A stretch of DNA of 64,000 nucleotides. Origin: Aquiflexum lacus. Its GTDB lineage: Bacteria; Bacteroidota; Bacteroidia; Cytophagales; Cyclobacteriaceae. The notes beneath the pieces are model-generated. The model searched no databases. It was not told the DNA's origin and saw only the letters and a list, made by a program, of their open reading frames with translations. The stretch lies in NCBI RefSeq assembly GCF_015476655.1, contig NZ_JABFHF010000003.1, positions 1 to 64,000 on the forward strand. The letters run 5' to 3'. A program made the position numbers and the translations under genes. The first letter of the stretch is position 1; the number at the start of each line of letters is the position of its first letter. Positions 33,498-43,366 of the stretch are shown here, piece by piece.

Positions 33498-35675
33498 TCA
33501 AATATTCCACCAATAAGTAAACTTCAAAACTACCGACCTGTCTTTGGCCAAAAAGGGTGCGGGGAGGTAGTTGTCGGTGAAGACTAAGAAGATGTCGGAG
33601 GCGGGTTTGAATCGCCATTGCAAACGGGTATTGAGGTTGATATTGTTGATCTGTTCGTTGTATTGCATAAAGGCAGTGACAAAAAAGGTATTGGTCAAGG
33701 TAAGATCCAATCTCGGACCAACCAGCCAAAATGTAGTGACTCCCCAAGGTTCGGGAAGATGGATTTCATTGTAATTGGCAGAAAGGGTCATACTGAAATA
33801 GGGCTGAAAACGGTAGCCCACTTCACCACTGACATTGTACCTTTCTCCCTCGGCATAGTATCCTCCCATGCGGGAGGAAATGGCATAAGTGAAAATGCTC
33901 TGTGGCTTGGAGGTGAACTCACTTCCCCAAGAATACCACCGATGTTCTGTCCCTGTGGCCAAGGTATCTCCACTGAAATTGGTAGGGTCAAAGGGTTGGA
34001 GTAATTTGATATAATCATGTGCCGCCCATACAGCAAGGTTGCTCTGACTTCTGAACCGCATCTTGTACAAAAGATAACTTTCATTGTCTGTTTGGTTCAT
34101 TTTGGTATCAAAAAACCATTTGGTGTTGATCTCAGGTCCATGGCTAAGGATTTTCTTGCTCTTTGGAAAAAACAGGTATCCAATCGAAGGATGTGCTTTG
34201 TAAAACCCTGTTCGAGGAACATATCCCACTTCTGCGGTATAGTTCTCAGAAACATATTCATGTTGCCAATTCCAATAAAGGTTGCCGCTGACATAGCGTA
34301 AATTGGAAGCATAAGCTATTCCATTTCCTTTTTGAAGTGGATTAAAAGATTTGAGGATAAAGGTTTTTCCGGTCCAAAGGTTATTGGAAGATGCCAGGTT
34401 AAATTCCACACCCACATTCCTGTCATAACCTGATAAACTTGGATTGTTACTATCTATTGAAGGAGCAAACAACCCGGCCTGTCTGTTGACCACGATTGCC
34501 CCAATGGTGGAGCGGGCAAATACCCTTCTTTGCAAGGTGAAAACAGAAAAATTCTGCGGATCAAGGTTGTCTTTTTCCACAGCCCCTGTTTGCATCGTCA
34601 TTGCACCTACCCGCCAATCTTTGTTGATTTTGCCACTGAGCCGGGCCCCTGCTTGAATGGGGGCGTTCAAACCTATCCTTCTTGAAAAGAAGGGCCTAAC
34701 AGTTTCATATCCAAAATTGCCAAAGAGGTCTCCATTTTCGAGGAAAAACTGCCGTCTTTCAGGGAAAAAGAGTTCAAAGCGATCAAGATTGGTAATCTGT
34801 CTATCTACTTCCACTTGGGAAAAATCAGGGTTGACCGTGAGGTCAAGGTTCAGGGCTGTTCCCAAGCCGACCTTTGCATCAAATCCTAGTGATCTTCTGT
34901 AATTGTCCTGTTCACCAGCAGCTCTATTTTGGGATATTCCGCCCAATCCGTATGGAATCAGTGAAATATTCGGCCCCGCATGCGGTGGTGGTTCATCCCA
35001 AACCAATACGCCCGTATAGGCAAGAGAAGCTGAAGGGAATTGCCTTGGAACGGGCGCCCAACCTGATTTCTCCGTTGTCTTTAAGTCCATTCTACTGAAA
35101 TTGATTCCCCATTCCTTGATACCCGGTTTGTATCGTATGGATTTAAATGGAATAGCGGCTTCAAAAACCCACTTGTCCTCGTGATTTTTTACTTTGGAAA
35201 CCCATTTATTGTCCCAACTCAAATCAATTCTACCCCCATCAAACATGATCCCGTCCCATTGGGCACCTGCGGCATTGGCTCCAAATGAAAATCCATTGAA
35301 CTGATCCTCAAATGGATCCATAAAAAATATGAAATTGTCGTTTTTTCCAAAATTAAAATCCCTTCTCAAAGATTCGACCATATAGGGGCCTTCCACTGCG
35401 TGGTAATTGATCACAATCATGTAGATGTGTTTGTCATCATAAGACATTCTTACATCAGTTCTCACTTGAGAATAGCTAGTATCCATCGGGGTTATCATAA
35501 AAAAGTCAGTGGCTACGTCAGCATTTTCCCAAGTCAGTTCATCCATGACTCCGTCTATAATCATGGGTTCAGCTGTTTTTTCAATATTCAGCCGATAGGA
35601 TGAATTAATTTTTTGGGAAAATGAAAACTCCTTAAAAGAGATCAACAAAAGAATCAGTAGACTGATTTTCTTCAT
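33498..35675 (-). CDS. DUF5916 outer-membrane protein with CBM9-like N-terminus
   Basis: A 725-aa exported protein with a signal peptide (about residues 1-20; LLILLLISF). A CBM9-like beta-sandwich follows (about 30-240; IDGVMDELTWENAD, AAIPFKSIRY). The large C-terminal region is typical of DUF5916, with NPDFSQVEVDRQ, NLDRFELFFPERRQFFLEN and alternating hydrophobic strands that suggest a beta barrel. The function of the family is unknown; it is widespread in Bacteroidota. Its stop lies against the heptad array and no operon partner is seen. Confidence 0.85.
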   Translation of the reverse strand: MKKISLLILLLISFKEFSFSQKINSSYRLNIEKTAEPMIIDGVMDELTWENADVATDFFMITPMDTSYSQVRTDVRMSYDDKHIYMIVINYHAVEGPYMVESLRRDFNFGKNDNFIFFMDPFEDQFNGFSFGANAAGAQWDGIMFDGGRIDLSWDNKWVSKVKNHEDKWVFEAAIPFKSIRYKPGIKEWGINFSRMDLKTTEKSGWAPVPRQFPSASLAYTGVLVWDEPPPHAGPNISLIPYGLGGISQNRAAGEQDNYRRSLGFDAKVGLGTALNLDLTVNPDFSQVEVDRQITNLDRFELFFPERRQFFLENGDLFGNFGYETVRPFFSRRIGLNAPIQAGARLSGKINKDWRVGAMTMQTGAVEKDNLDPQNFSVFTLQRRVFARSTIGAIVVNRQAGLFAPSIDSNNPSLSGYDRNVGVEFNLASSNNLWTGKTFILKSFNPLQKGNGIAYASNLRYVSGNLYWNWQHEYVSENYTAEVGYVPRTGFYKAHPSIGYLFFPKSKKILSHGPEINTKWFFDTKMNQTDNESYLLYKMRFRSQSNLAVWAAHDYIKLLQPFDPTNFSGDTLATGTEHRWYSWGSEFTSKPQSIFTYAISSRMGGYYAEGERYNVSGEVGYRFQPYFSMTLSANYNEIHLPEPWGVTTFWLVGPRLDLTLTNTFFVTAFMQYNEQINNINLNTRLQWRFKPASDIFLVFTDNYLPAPFLAKDRSVVLKFTYWWNI

Positions 35676-35941
35676 AGCTTAGATTGGGTAATTTTCTGGG
35701 CAGCTATAAAATTAAGTAAGTTTTTACCGGAATCAGTAAATCTTTTTTCAACTGTTGCAGTCAGTTTAAGAATGGCTCAATTATAATATAGTCAGTAATT
35801 CATCTCAATACCTTAGACCATATTTTACTCTAGTAATTATGATAACCCCTGAATAAAAAAAACATAGAGTTTTAGCCGTCACGAATCAGGAAGCACTCTT
35901 TAATTTATGTATTCTGGCTAACCTATCGTTAACTGATATGA

Positions 35942-36700
35942 TTAATTTAAATTACTACTTGGAGTTTCAATGTTTCCACTTCCCCGAAGTACATCAATGA
36001 TCATTTCCAAGTCTTCGCTGAGTGTAATTATTCCGATCAAAGGCTCATTTCTTCGGCCGTTTTCGGTGATAAAAAGTGCTTCTGTAAGATTCTTTTTCCC
36101 GAGACTTTCAACAAAATATTCTCTGGCAGTTACAAAATCTGTATTGCTTTTGATGATTCTATAATTTTTCAATTGTTGGGTCGCTTTAAATACATCTTCG
36201 GTTGTGGTATTTTTACAGATTTCGAAGGGGTTCTCCAATTTTGTGATCTTTGCCATCCATTTGGCAATTGACTCAAAATTGATCATTCCCAAAAGGTACC
36301 CATCCTTGAGGATAGGTACTTGACTGTAATCTTTTTCGACCATGGCATGAAGCACATTGATCATAGGTTCATCCGATTCTACTGTATAGACTGGGCGAAG
36401 AAAATGTTGGGAAACTAAAGGTGGGTCCAATAGCATTTTCACGATTTTTTCTATCTGTTCCACCACATCTTCTCTTGGGTCGGCTACAGGTTTTCCATCT
36501 CTTCGGTCGGAGTGGACAATTGCATTTCTGAGATTGCCAAAAAGTCTAAGCTCTTCCCGGTATTGTCTTACAATAAGATTGTCTTGACTGGCATCATCGA
36601 TCAGATTAAAAAAACTACTGAAGTTTCTTGCCTCAAGGTTTCTTCTCAGAAAATTTTCAATGGAATTGAAAGCCTGAATAAACCGCTCTGCATTTTTCAT
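35942..36700 (-). CDS. CBS-pair protein with HEPN-like N-terminus
   Basis: A 252-aa soluble protein. The N-terminal helical part (about residues 1-90) includes RNAIVH, which resembles the RxxxxH box of HEPN proteins. Two CBS domains follow (about 98-245; PVYTVESDEPM, SQVPILKDGYLLGMI, EPLIGIITLSEDLEMI), which typically bind adenine nucleotides. It starts 8 nt after the acetate kinase gene and is probably co-transcribed with it. Whether the HEPN-like part has RNase activity is unknown. The 35676-35941 gap upstream of the DUF5916 gene has no feature I can see. Confidence 0.75.
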   Translation of the reverse strand: MKNAERFIQAFNSIENFLRRNLEARNFSSFFNLIDDASQDNLIVRQYREELRLFGNLRNAIVHSDRRDGKPVADPREDVVEQIEKIVKMLLDPPLVSQHFLRPVYTVESDEPMINVLHAMVEKDYSQVPILKDGYLLGMINFESIAKWMAKITKLENPFEICKNTTTEDVFKATQQLKNYRIIKSNTDFVTAREYFVESLGKKNLTEALFITENGRRNEPLIGIITLSEDLEMIIDVLRGSGNIETPSSNLN

Positions 36701-36708
36701 GAGGATTA

Positions 36709-37908
36709 TTATTTATTCATTAAAGCAAATGTCTGTTTACCGATTTCCAATTCCTCATTGGTGGGAATGACAAGTATTTTGACTTTAGATTCTTTCGTGT
36801 TTACTTCTCTAATATCTGAAGATTTTGATTTATTTTTTACATTATCCAGCATTATTCCGAAAAAATCCATGTCCTTACAGACAGCTTCTCTCATATCAGG
36901 ATCGTTTTCGCCTATTCCGGCAGTGAACACAATGGCATCCAAACCATTGAGAGATGCGGTGAAGGTACCGATATATTTCTGAATCCTATAAGCATATAGT
37001 TCATAGGCCAAAATTGCGTCTTCATTGCCTTCCTCCATTGCTTTTTTGACATCACGCATATCACTTAGTCCGCAAAGTCCCAAGAGCCCACTCTTTTTAT
37101 TCAATATATCATTGACCTCTTTGGCAGTAAATCCCCGTTCGTTGATCAGATGAAAAATAATGGAAGGATCAATATCGCCGCTTCTCGTTCCCATCACCAG
37201 ACCTCCCATGGGTCCTAGTCCCATACTGTGGTCAATGGATTTACCGCCTTTGATAGCTGTCATGCTACTGCCATTGCCAAGATGAATGGTAATGATTTTG
37301 GCATCAGGATTTTCCAAGTATTCATTTGCCTTTTTTGAAACGTAAAGATGACTTGTCCCATGAAAACCATAAGCGCGGATACCAAGGTCTGTATATAGTT
37401 CTTTTGGGATCGCATAACGGTAGGAGCGGGGAGGCATGCTTTGGTGAAAAGCTGTGTCAAAAACAGCTATTTGTTTTGCTTTCGGAAAAACGCTTTCTGC
37501 CACGGTTATCCCAAGATAGTTAGGGGGATTATGCAGCGGTGCAAGGGCAAATAATTCTTTGATTTTATTTTTGACTTCCTGGGTGATCAAAGTGGTTGAA
37601 GCAAATTGTTCTCCTCCATGAACCACCCGGTGTCCGATGGCTTTGACTTCATCCATATTGGAAATCACCCCTTTTTCGGGATCAATCAAAAGATCGGTTA
37701 CTTTGAGCAGACCTTCTTCGTGGTCTTTGATCTTAGCTTGAATTTTGAATATCTCTTCCTTTCCATCGCGCATCACTTTATGTGTCAGCAATGCATTTTC
37801 CAATCCAATCCTATCCACCAAGCCACTGCACAATGGAGCTTCATTGGGCATTTCAAACAATTGGTATTTAAGTGAACTACTTCCGGAATTTAATACGAGG
37901 ATTTTCAT
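36709..37908 (-). CDS. ackA: Acetate kinase
   Basis: A 399-aa ASKHA-fold kinase converting acetyl phosphate and ADP to acetate and ATP. The motifs are NSGSSSLKYQLFE at the start, HRVVHGGEQF, FDTAFHQSMP, HLGNGSS, MGTRSGDIDP and TAGIGENDPD. It is of full length. Transcribed with the CBS protein gene downstream and probably from a promoter after the phosphate acetyltransferase gene, from which it is separated by a 277-bp heptad-repeat gap. Confidence 0.97.
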   Translation of the reverse strand: MKILVLNSGSSSLKYQLFEMPNEAPLCSGLVDRIGLENALLTHKVMRDGKEEIFKIQAKIKDHEEGLLKVTDLLIDPEKGVISNMDEVKAIGHRVVHGGEQFASTTLITQEVKNKIKELFALAPLHNPPNYLGITVAESVFPKAKQIAVFDTAFHQSMPPRSYRYAIPKELYTDLGIRAYGFHGTSHLYVSKKANEYLENPDAKIITIHLGNGSSMTAIKGGKSIDHSMGLGPMGGLVMGTRSGDIDPSIIFHLINERGFTAKEVNDILNKKSGLLGLCGLSDMRDVKKAMEEGNEDAILAYELYAYRIQKYIGTFTASLNGLDAIVFTAGIGENDPDMREAVCKDMDFFGIMLDNVKNKSKSSDIREVNTKESKVKILVIPTNEELEIGKQTFALMNK

Positions 37909-37918
37909 TTTTTTTCTT

Positions 37919-38164
37919 AGACGTTAGACATAAGACATAAGACACAAGATGCGAGAAACGAGAGCCAAGACATAAGACACAAGATACAAGAACCAAGAAA
38001 CAAGACAAAAGCAAAGAAAGCTTTTCCTTGTCACTTCGACGAAAGGAGAAGTCTGTTGACCTCAGGGTTTTAGGTTTCTTTCTAAGTTCGAAATGGAGGA
38101 AAGATCAATCCCAAATTAAACAAGGTGGTTTTCAGATCTAAAATCTAAAATCTAAAGTCTAAAA
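37919..38164 (+). repeat. AGANNNN heptad array followed by TCTAAAA heptads
   Basis: Thirteen consecutive in-phase heptads beginning AGA run from 37919 to 38009 (AGACGTT, AGACATA, AGACATA, AGACACA ...). After about 130 bp of ordinary sequence, four TCTAAAA/G units follow at 38137-38164. It lies between two minus-strand genes, pta and ackA. Confidence 0.9.
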
Positions 38165-38185
38165 TCTACCTTCCTCCTTCCAAAC

Positions 38186-40282
38186 TCACTCCTGCGCCTG
38201 AATAGCAGTAATCACTACCGTATTGAAGATATCATCTACAGTGCAGCCGCGGCTGAGGTCATTGACGGGTTTGTTGAGTCCTTGGAGCATGGGGCCGATG
38301 GCCATTGCTCCGGTTTCCCTCTGGACGGCTTTGTAGGTATTGTTTCCTGTGTTCAGGTCAGGGAATATTAGGACCGAGGCATTACCTGCCACTTCCGAAT
38401 TCGGCATTTTTTGTTTCCCGGTTATAGGGTCTACTGCAGCATCATATTGTATGGGACCTTCCACTTTGATATCCGGTCTTTTTTGTTTTACTATTTCAGT
38501 GGCACTGCGGACTTTTTCGACATCCTCACCTGTGCCGGATTCCCCGGAAGAATAGGATAACATGGCTACCCGTGGTTCAATACCGAATTTGATGCTGGTA
38601 TCTGCGGAGGAAATGGCTATTTCAGCGAGTTCTTCTGCTGTGGGGTTGATATTGATGGCGCAATCTCCAAATACCATCACTCTATCAGGAAGGCACATGA
38701 AAAAGATGGAGGACACCAAAGAAATCCCCGGCTTGGTTTTTACAAACTGAAGTGCGGGTCTGATGGTATGGGCAGTGGTGTGAATAGCGCCGGAAACCAT
38801 TCCGTCTGCGTGACCTTTGAATACCATCATGGTACCGAAATAGGCCACATCTGTCATCAAGTCCTTGGCAACCTCCAGGGGCAAGTTTTTCCCTTTTCTC
38901 AGTTCAAAAAGGGTATTGACATAATCATCATAGTAAAAAGATTCATGGGGATTGATGATCTGACAGTTATCATGGTTAAGGCAAAGGCCTAATTTGCTGA
39001 TGGTTCTGGCAATTTCATTCGTGTCTCCCAGTAAAGTAATGTTGACAATTTTCTGTCTGACGAGTCTGTCTGCAGCTCTCAAAATTCTTTCATCTTTTCC
39101 TTCGGGCAATACGATATGCTTTTTCTTGCTTTTTGCCCAACTGACCAATTGATATTGGAACATTCTAGGAGTAATACCAACAGCTTTGAATGAGGAAATT
39201 TTATTTTCCAAAGACGAGATGTCCATGTATTTCCTGAATATGTTGATGGCCATCATGATTTTCTCGGTGTTGTCCGGGGAAATTTTGGAGTGTATACCCG
39301 CCACTTTTGTTGCAGCATAAAAAGAAGGGTCTTCTACTCTTAAAATGGGAACTACGGTATCTGAACCTTCAATAAGCTTGAGAACAGATTCAGAAATATC
39401 AAATCCACCTGTGAGCACTATCCCCGCAATTTTCGGATAGTTTTTTGAAACATTTGCCTGAAGGGAAGCCACCACGATATCTGCCCGGTCACCGGGAGTC
39501 ACTATAAGTACATTTGGCTTGATATGGTTGAGAAAATTGGAAATCTGCATGGCCCCGAAAATAAAATGGTCAGCACGGTTGGACAGATAATTTCCACCAA
39601 ACATTACCTCTGCTCCTAAATGCTCCTTCACTTCCTTCATTGAAGGACTTTTAAGATCAATAATCTTTGGAATGATTGATAGGATAATGTCCTTGGGCAA
39701 CTGTGCCCCGATAGCTGATTTGATTTCTTCAATTTCAGATTTATCCACTTTATTGACCACCACTGCCAAAACCTTCACTTTTCTTTGCAGGAAGTTTTTG
39801 GTGGTAATGATGGCGGAATTACTGATCTGTGCAATACTTTTATTATCACCGCTGAGGACGATAATTACTGGTGTTCCCAGGTTTTTGGCGATGGTGACAT
39901 TGGCATCAAATTCAAATGCAGTGCCCTCTCCCAAGAAATCACTTCCTTCAATAATGGTAAAATCAAACTGTGCCTCAAGGCTTTTGTACTTACTGATGAT
40001 GGTATCAATAATTTCCCCTTGAAATCCAGATTCTGCCAATAAGTTGGCTTCTTCACGGGTATAAGCATATGATTTTGAATACTCGATAGGTAGTTTGAAA
40101 TGCTGTATCAAAGTATCGATATGAGCATCTCTTTTGACCTCAGGGCTATCGTTGATGATGGGCTTGAAATACCCGATTTTATGGGCTTTGGCCAGCAACA
40201 TGTCTACAAGTCCCAATGCTACAATTGATTTTCCACTGAAGGGTTGTGCGGTAGCTATAAAAATGCTTTTGTTGGTTTCCAT
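38186..40282 (-). CDS. pta: Phosphate acetyltransferase, long form
   Basis: A 698-aa protein interconverting acetyl-CoA and acetyl phosphate. It has a P-loop/dethiobiotin-synthase-like N-terminal domain (TAQPFSGKSIVALGL), a central DRTGG domain (about 215-330) and the catalytic PTA_PTB domain (about 375-695; GKDERILRAADRL, DVAYFGTMMV, YSSGESGTGEDVEKV, VFPDLNTGNN-like end). It pairs functionally with the adjacent ackA in the acetate switch. Confidence 0.96.
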   Translation of the reverse strand: METNKSIFIATAQPFSGKSIVALGLVDMLLAKAHKIGYFKPIINDSPEVKRDAHIDTLIQHFKLPIEYSKSYAYTREEANLLAESGFQGEIIDTIISKYKSLEAQFDFTIIEGSDFLGEGTAFEFDANVTIAKNLGTPVIIVLSGDNKSIAQISNSAIITTKNFLQRKVKVLAVVVNKVDKSEIEEIKSAIGAQLPKDIILSIIPKIIDLKSPSMKEVKEHLGAEVMFGGNYLSNRADHFIFGAMQISNFLNHIKPNVLIVTPGDRADIVVASLQANVSKNYPKIAGIVLTGGFDISESVLKLIEGSDTVVPILRVEDPSFYAATKVAGIHSKISPDNTEKIMMAINIFRKYMDISSLENKISSFKAVGITPRMFQYQLVSWAKSKKKHIVLPEGKDERILRAADRLVRQKIVNITLLGDTNEIARTISKLGLCLNHDNCQIINPHESFYYDDYVNTLFELRKGKNLPLEVAKDLMTDVAYFGTMMVFKGHADGMVSGAIHTTAHTIRPALQFVKTKPGISLVSSIFFMCLPDRVMVFGDCAININPTAEELAEIAISSADTSIKFGIEPRVAMLSYSSGESGTGEDVEKVRSATEIVKQKRPDIKVEGPIQYDAAVDPITGKQKMPNSEVAGNASVLIFPDLNTGNNTYKAVQRETGAMAIGPMLQGLNKPVNDLSRGCTVDDIFNTVVITAIQAQE

Positions 40283-40369
40283 TGAGATAAAGGTTTAATA
40301 TTTGATGCAAAACTAGTCAGTCTTTACAATGGCAAAGTTGACTTACTTTTGGTTTTTTTATGATAAAAA

Positions 40370-41323
40370 TCATGAAATTTCAGCGGCGGCAGTTTTGGAT
40401 ACATATCTCCTTTCGGCAGCTTTATCCAAACTCACATTAATCTCAAAACATACCAATATAATCAATGATGTAATAAATAACCATAACATGACAGCAATCA
40501 TTGCGCCGATAGACCCGTAAAGCTTATTGTAGGTAGCAAAATTGTTCAAATAGAATGAAAATAGGTAGAATCCTAAGGTGATGAGTATACCTGCGGTAAT
40601 GGAACCTGTAGAGAAAAACTTCCACTTATCATGAACTGCAGGTGCAAATCTGAAGATATAGGCTGTTGCAATTAAGAAGACAGTCAAAAGCACCAAAAAT
40701 CTGAATATGGTCAGCATATAATAGTAGAGATTGCTCGATACAATTTCCCATTCTGATATTCTGTACAAAATGCTGCTACCAAATATCATAATGACTACTG
40801 CTCCACAAATAGCAAGTATCAAGACAAATACGATGCTTACGGCTATGGCACGGGTTTTCCAAAAATCCCTATTCTCCTTGGTTCTGTAAACTGCATTGAA
40901 GGCATTCATCATCGAAACCACTCCGTTGGTAGAAAGGAATAGTGCCAGAAAGAAACCAATGGACAGCAAACTCTGCCTTGGCTTGCTGACAATATCCATG
41001 ATGGTGGGTTCTGCTTCCGAATAAATAGAATCCGGAATAATTTCTTTGATAAATAACAAGATATTGTGCGTGGTCACATTGGCAAAAAAAATCCCAATAT
41101 AAGGGATCATGTTCAGCAAAAACAGAATCAGTGGAAACATGGCTACTGTAAAACTGAAGGCCATGGCACCGGCCCTCTCTGTGATTTCGTCTTTGCGCAT
41201 TTGTTCCATAAAAATCTTACCTACATCATAAAGATTCTGGTCAGGGTTTCCAAAATGGAATTTCCTGAGAAGCTTTGCCTTACGGGTAAATTTGATGGAG
41301 AATAAACGCAGTCTTTTCTTCAC
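40370..41323 (-). CDS. YihY/BrkB family inner-membrane protein
   Basis: A 317-aa protein with about six transmembrane helices and the YihY pattern (RAGAMAFSFTVAMFPLILFLLNMIP, WLFITSLIILVCFEIN). A soluble basic N-terminus precedes them. The family was once annotated as ribonuclease BN, without support; its function is not settled. It ends the mltG, thioesterase, yihY operon, 9 nt after the thioesterase stop. Confidence 0.85.
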   Translation of the reverse strand: MKKRLRLFSIKFTRKAKLLRKFHFGNPDQNLYDVGKIFMEQMRKDEITERAGAMAFSFTVAMFPLILFLLNMIPYIGIFFANVTTHNILLFIKEIIPDSIYSEAEPTIMDIVSKPRQSLLSIGFFLALFLSTNGVVSMMNAFNAVYRTKENRDFWKTRAIAVSIVFVLILAICGAVVIMIFGSSILYRISEWEIVSSNLYYYMLTIFRFLVLLTVFLIATAYIFRFAPAVHDKWKFFSTGSITAGILITLGFYLFSFYLNNFATYNKLYGSIGAMIAVMLWLFITSLIILVCFEINVSLDKAAERRYVSKTAAAEIS

Positions 41324-41332
41324 TGAAAAATT

Positions 41333-41740
41333 TTATTGGTAATAAGGTTTTAATAAATCTAGTAAATATTGCGGAGGTCTACAGGGTCTATGGTTATCTT
41401 TTTTCAAAAAAGTCAAGGTAGTCCAACCTTTGGTGATGATTTCATCCGCTTCATTAAATACTTCATATTCAAAGCGGATTCGGACATCGGGAAGTTTGGG
41501 GATGATGGTCTTGATGGTCAACATCTCATCATATTTTCCTGGTCTTAAATATTGGGAATGTAGTTCCAAGACAGGCATGATGATGCCATCATCTTCCATC
41601 TGTTTATAAGAGAAGCCCGCAGACCTAAGCGCCTCAACCCTTGCGACTTCAAAATACATGGCGTAGTTGCCATAATATACATAGCCCATTTGATCTGTTT
41701 CGGCATATCTGACCCTGACACTTGTTTCTGCTTGGAACAT
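41333..41740 (-). CDS. Acyl-CoA thioesterase, YbgC/FadM type
   Basis: A 135-aa single hot-dog domain protein. The 4HBT signature RVRYAETDQMGYVYYGNYAMYFEVAR contains the catalytic Asp. It probably hydrolyses short or medium acyl-CoA. It starts one base beyond the mltG stop region and is followed after 9 nt by the yihY-like gene, a frequent arrangement in Bacteroidota. Confidence 0.9.
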   Translation of the reverse strand: MFQAETSVRVRYAETDQMGYVYYGNYAMYFEVARVEALRSAGFSYKQMEDDGIIMPVLELHSQYLRPGKYDEMLTIKTIIPKLPDVRIRFEYEVFNEADEIITKGWTTLTFLKKDNHRPCRPPQYLLDLLKPYYQ

Positions 41741-41741
41741 A

Positions 41742-42785
41742 TCAATATATTTTAGCCCTATTCAAGGCAGCTTGGTATTGTCTTGCGTTTCTCATATGTT
41801 GGGAAAGATTGGTCGCAAAAGCATGATAGCCTGAGAAATCATCTTTGGCACAAAAGTAAAAGTATTGATGATCCTCATAGTTCAAGACGGCATCCAGTGC
41901 TGAAATTTCCGGCAGATTAATAGGTCCTGGCGGCAAACCTCTGTATTTATAGGTGTTGTAAGGGCTATCAATTTCTTTATGGATATTCAGTACTCTTTTC
42001 AGACTAAAATCACCCGATGCAAATACAAGGGTAGGATCGGCTTGTAAATGCATTTGAGTGTGAAGCCGGTTCATATATACCCCAGCAACCTTGGAGCGTT
42101 CATCTGCTTTTACAGTTTCTGCCTGAACAATAGATGCCAAAGTGGACACCTGTATAGGGTTCAGCCCGATTTGATGGGCCTTTTCCATCCTGGTTTCATT
42201 CCAAAAATTACCAAATTCCCTGTACATCCTATCGAAGAGATTTTCAGGACTAGTGTTCCACCATACCTCATAGGTGTTTGGGATAAACATAGCCATAATC
42301 GTTTCTTCATTGAAACCGAATTTTCTGATATTGACCGAATCAGTGAGAAGATTTAAAAAGGAATCTTGACTGATTTCCAGATTTCTAGTGATTTTTTCGG
42401 CAAGATCCTCCTTGGTTCTGATGTTGTTAAAAGTTATTCGCACCGGAGTCTGATTACCTGACCTTAGAAATTTAACTAAGTTGACGTTGTTCATTTTAGG
42501 CGAAATGGTATAAAGTCCCGGCTTTACAGATTCCTGATAATTAAGGACTTTAGCTACAAAGCTGAAAGATATCAGGTCATTGATGACACCTTTGCCGTAA
42601 AGACTGTCCACCACTGTTTGAAATGTGGCATTGCTGGGAATCATCAGCATATGGGATTCCTCTTTATCTGTCAGGGCGTTTGGACTGTAAAAAGCCTGAT
42701 AGAAATAAAAGGAAAGTGTACTCAGGAGGACCGAAAAGGTAATTATGAATACGAGATAATATTTTGTTTTTTTGTCGTCAAACAT
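41742..42785 (-). CDS. mltG: Endolytic murein transglycosylase MltG
   Basis: A 347-aa membrane-anchored YceG-family lytic transglycosylase that cuts nascent glycan strands. One N-terminal TM helix (about residues 11-30) is followed by a LysM-like part. The catalytic domain has ASIVQAETVKADERSKVAGVYMNRL, where the Glu of QAE is catalytic, and QADPTLVFA and PYNTYKYRGLPPGPI. I chose ATG 42785; five codons upstream start with a TTG. Confidence 0.95.
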   Translation of the reverse strand: MFDDKKTKYYLVFIITFSVLLSTLSFYFYQAFYSPNALTDKEESHMLMIPSNATFQTVVDSLYGKGVINDLISFSFVAKVLNYQESVKPGLYTISPKMNNVNLVKFLRSGNQTPVRITFNNIRTKEDLAEKITRNLEISQDSFLNLLTDSVNIRKFGFNEETIMAMFIPNTYEVWWNTSPENLFDRMYREFGNFWNETRMEKAHQIGLNPIQVSTLASIVQAETVKADERSKVAGVYMNRLHTQMHLQADPTLVFASGDFSLKRVLNIHKEIDSPYNTYKYRGLPPGPINLPEISALDAVLNYEDHQYFYFCAKDDFSGYHAFATNLSQHMRNARQYQAALNRAKIY

Positions 42786-42860
42786 ATTTTTGAATCTCAA
42801 TATTACAATAACCGCAAAAATAGAGATTTTTGTTCACTGGGCTAACATAGATCAAAATCA

Positions 42861-43292
42861 ATGGTAAAACTAATCAAAGTTACTTGCGCGATTATTTTGG
42901 ATTCCGGTAGGGTCCTATGTACCCAAAGGAGTGAAAATATGGATTTGCCGCTCAAATGGGAGTTTCCAGGTGGTAAAATGGAAGAAAATGAGTCGGCAGA
43001 GGAATGCCTGAAAAGGGAAATTATGGAAGAATTGAATATTGAAATTGAGGTGTTGGAATCGTTTGAAAGCAATATTCACCAGTATAGTCCTGCTAAGAAG
43101 ATTGAACTTATTCCCCTTCTTTGTTGCTTTAAAAGTGGTAATATGGTATTAAAAGAACATAAAACCTTTTGTTGGAAGAAAGTCGGAAGCCTATCGGAAC
43201 TGGATTGGGCAGCAGCAGATATCCCCATTGTCCAAAACTTTCTTCATTGGTATTCCCAAAAAACTCCAAAAGCTAATGGGACTTCTGTCTAA
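42861..43292 (+). CDS. Nudix hydrolase, MutT/CTP-pyrophosphatase type
   Basis: A 143-aa protein with a complete Nudix box (GGKMEENESAEECLKREIMEELNI) following WEFPGG, as in MutT. It cleans the nucleotide pool or hydrolyses modified (d)NTPs. It is divergent from mltG, with a 75-nt gap that must hold both promoters. Confidence 0.9.
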   Translation: MVKLIKVTCAIILDSGRVLCTQRSENMDLPLKWEFPGGKMEENESAEECLKREIMEELNIEIEVLESFESNIHQYSPAKKIELIPLLCCFKSGNMVLKEHKTFCWKKVGSLSELDWAAADIPIVQNFLHWYSQKTPKANGTSV

Positions 43293-43366
43293 AAGTCCAT
43301 CCTTTTGGTTAAGCCAAACCTAAATCTACCTCCTAAAATCTAACTTCTAAAAATTATCCCTCACCA

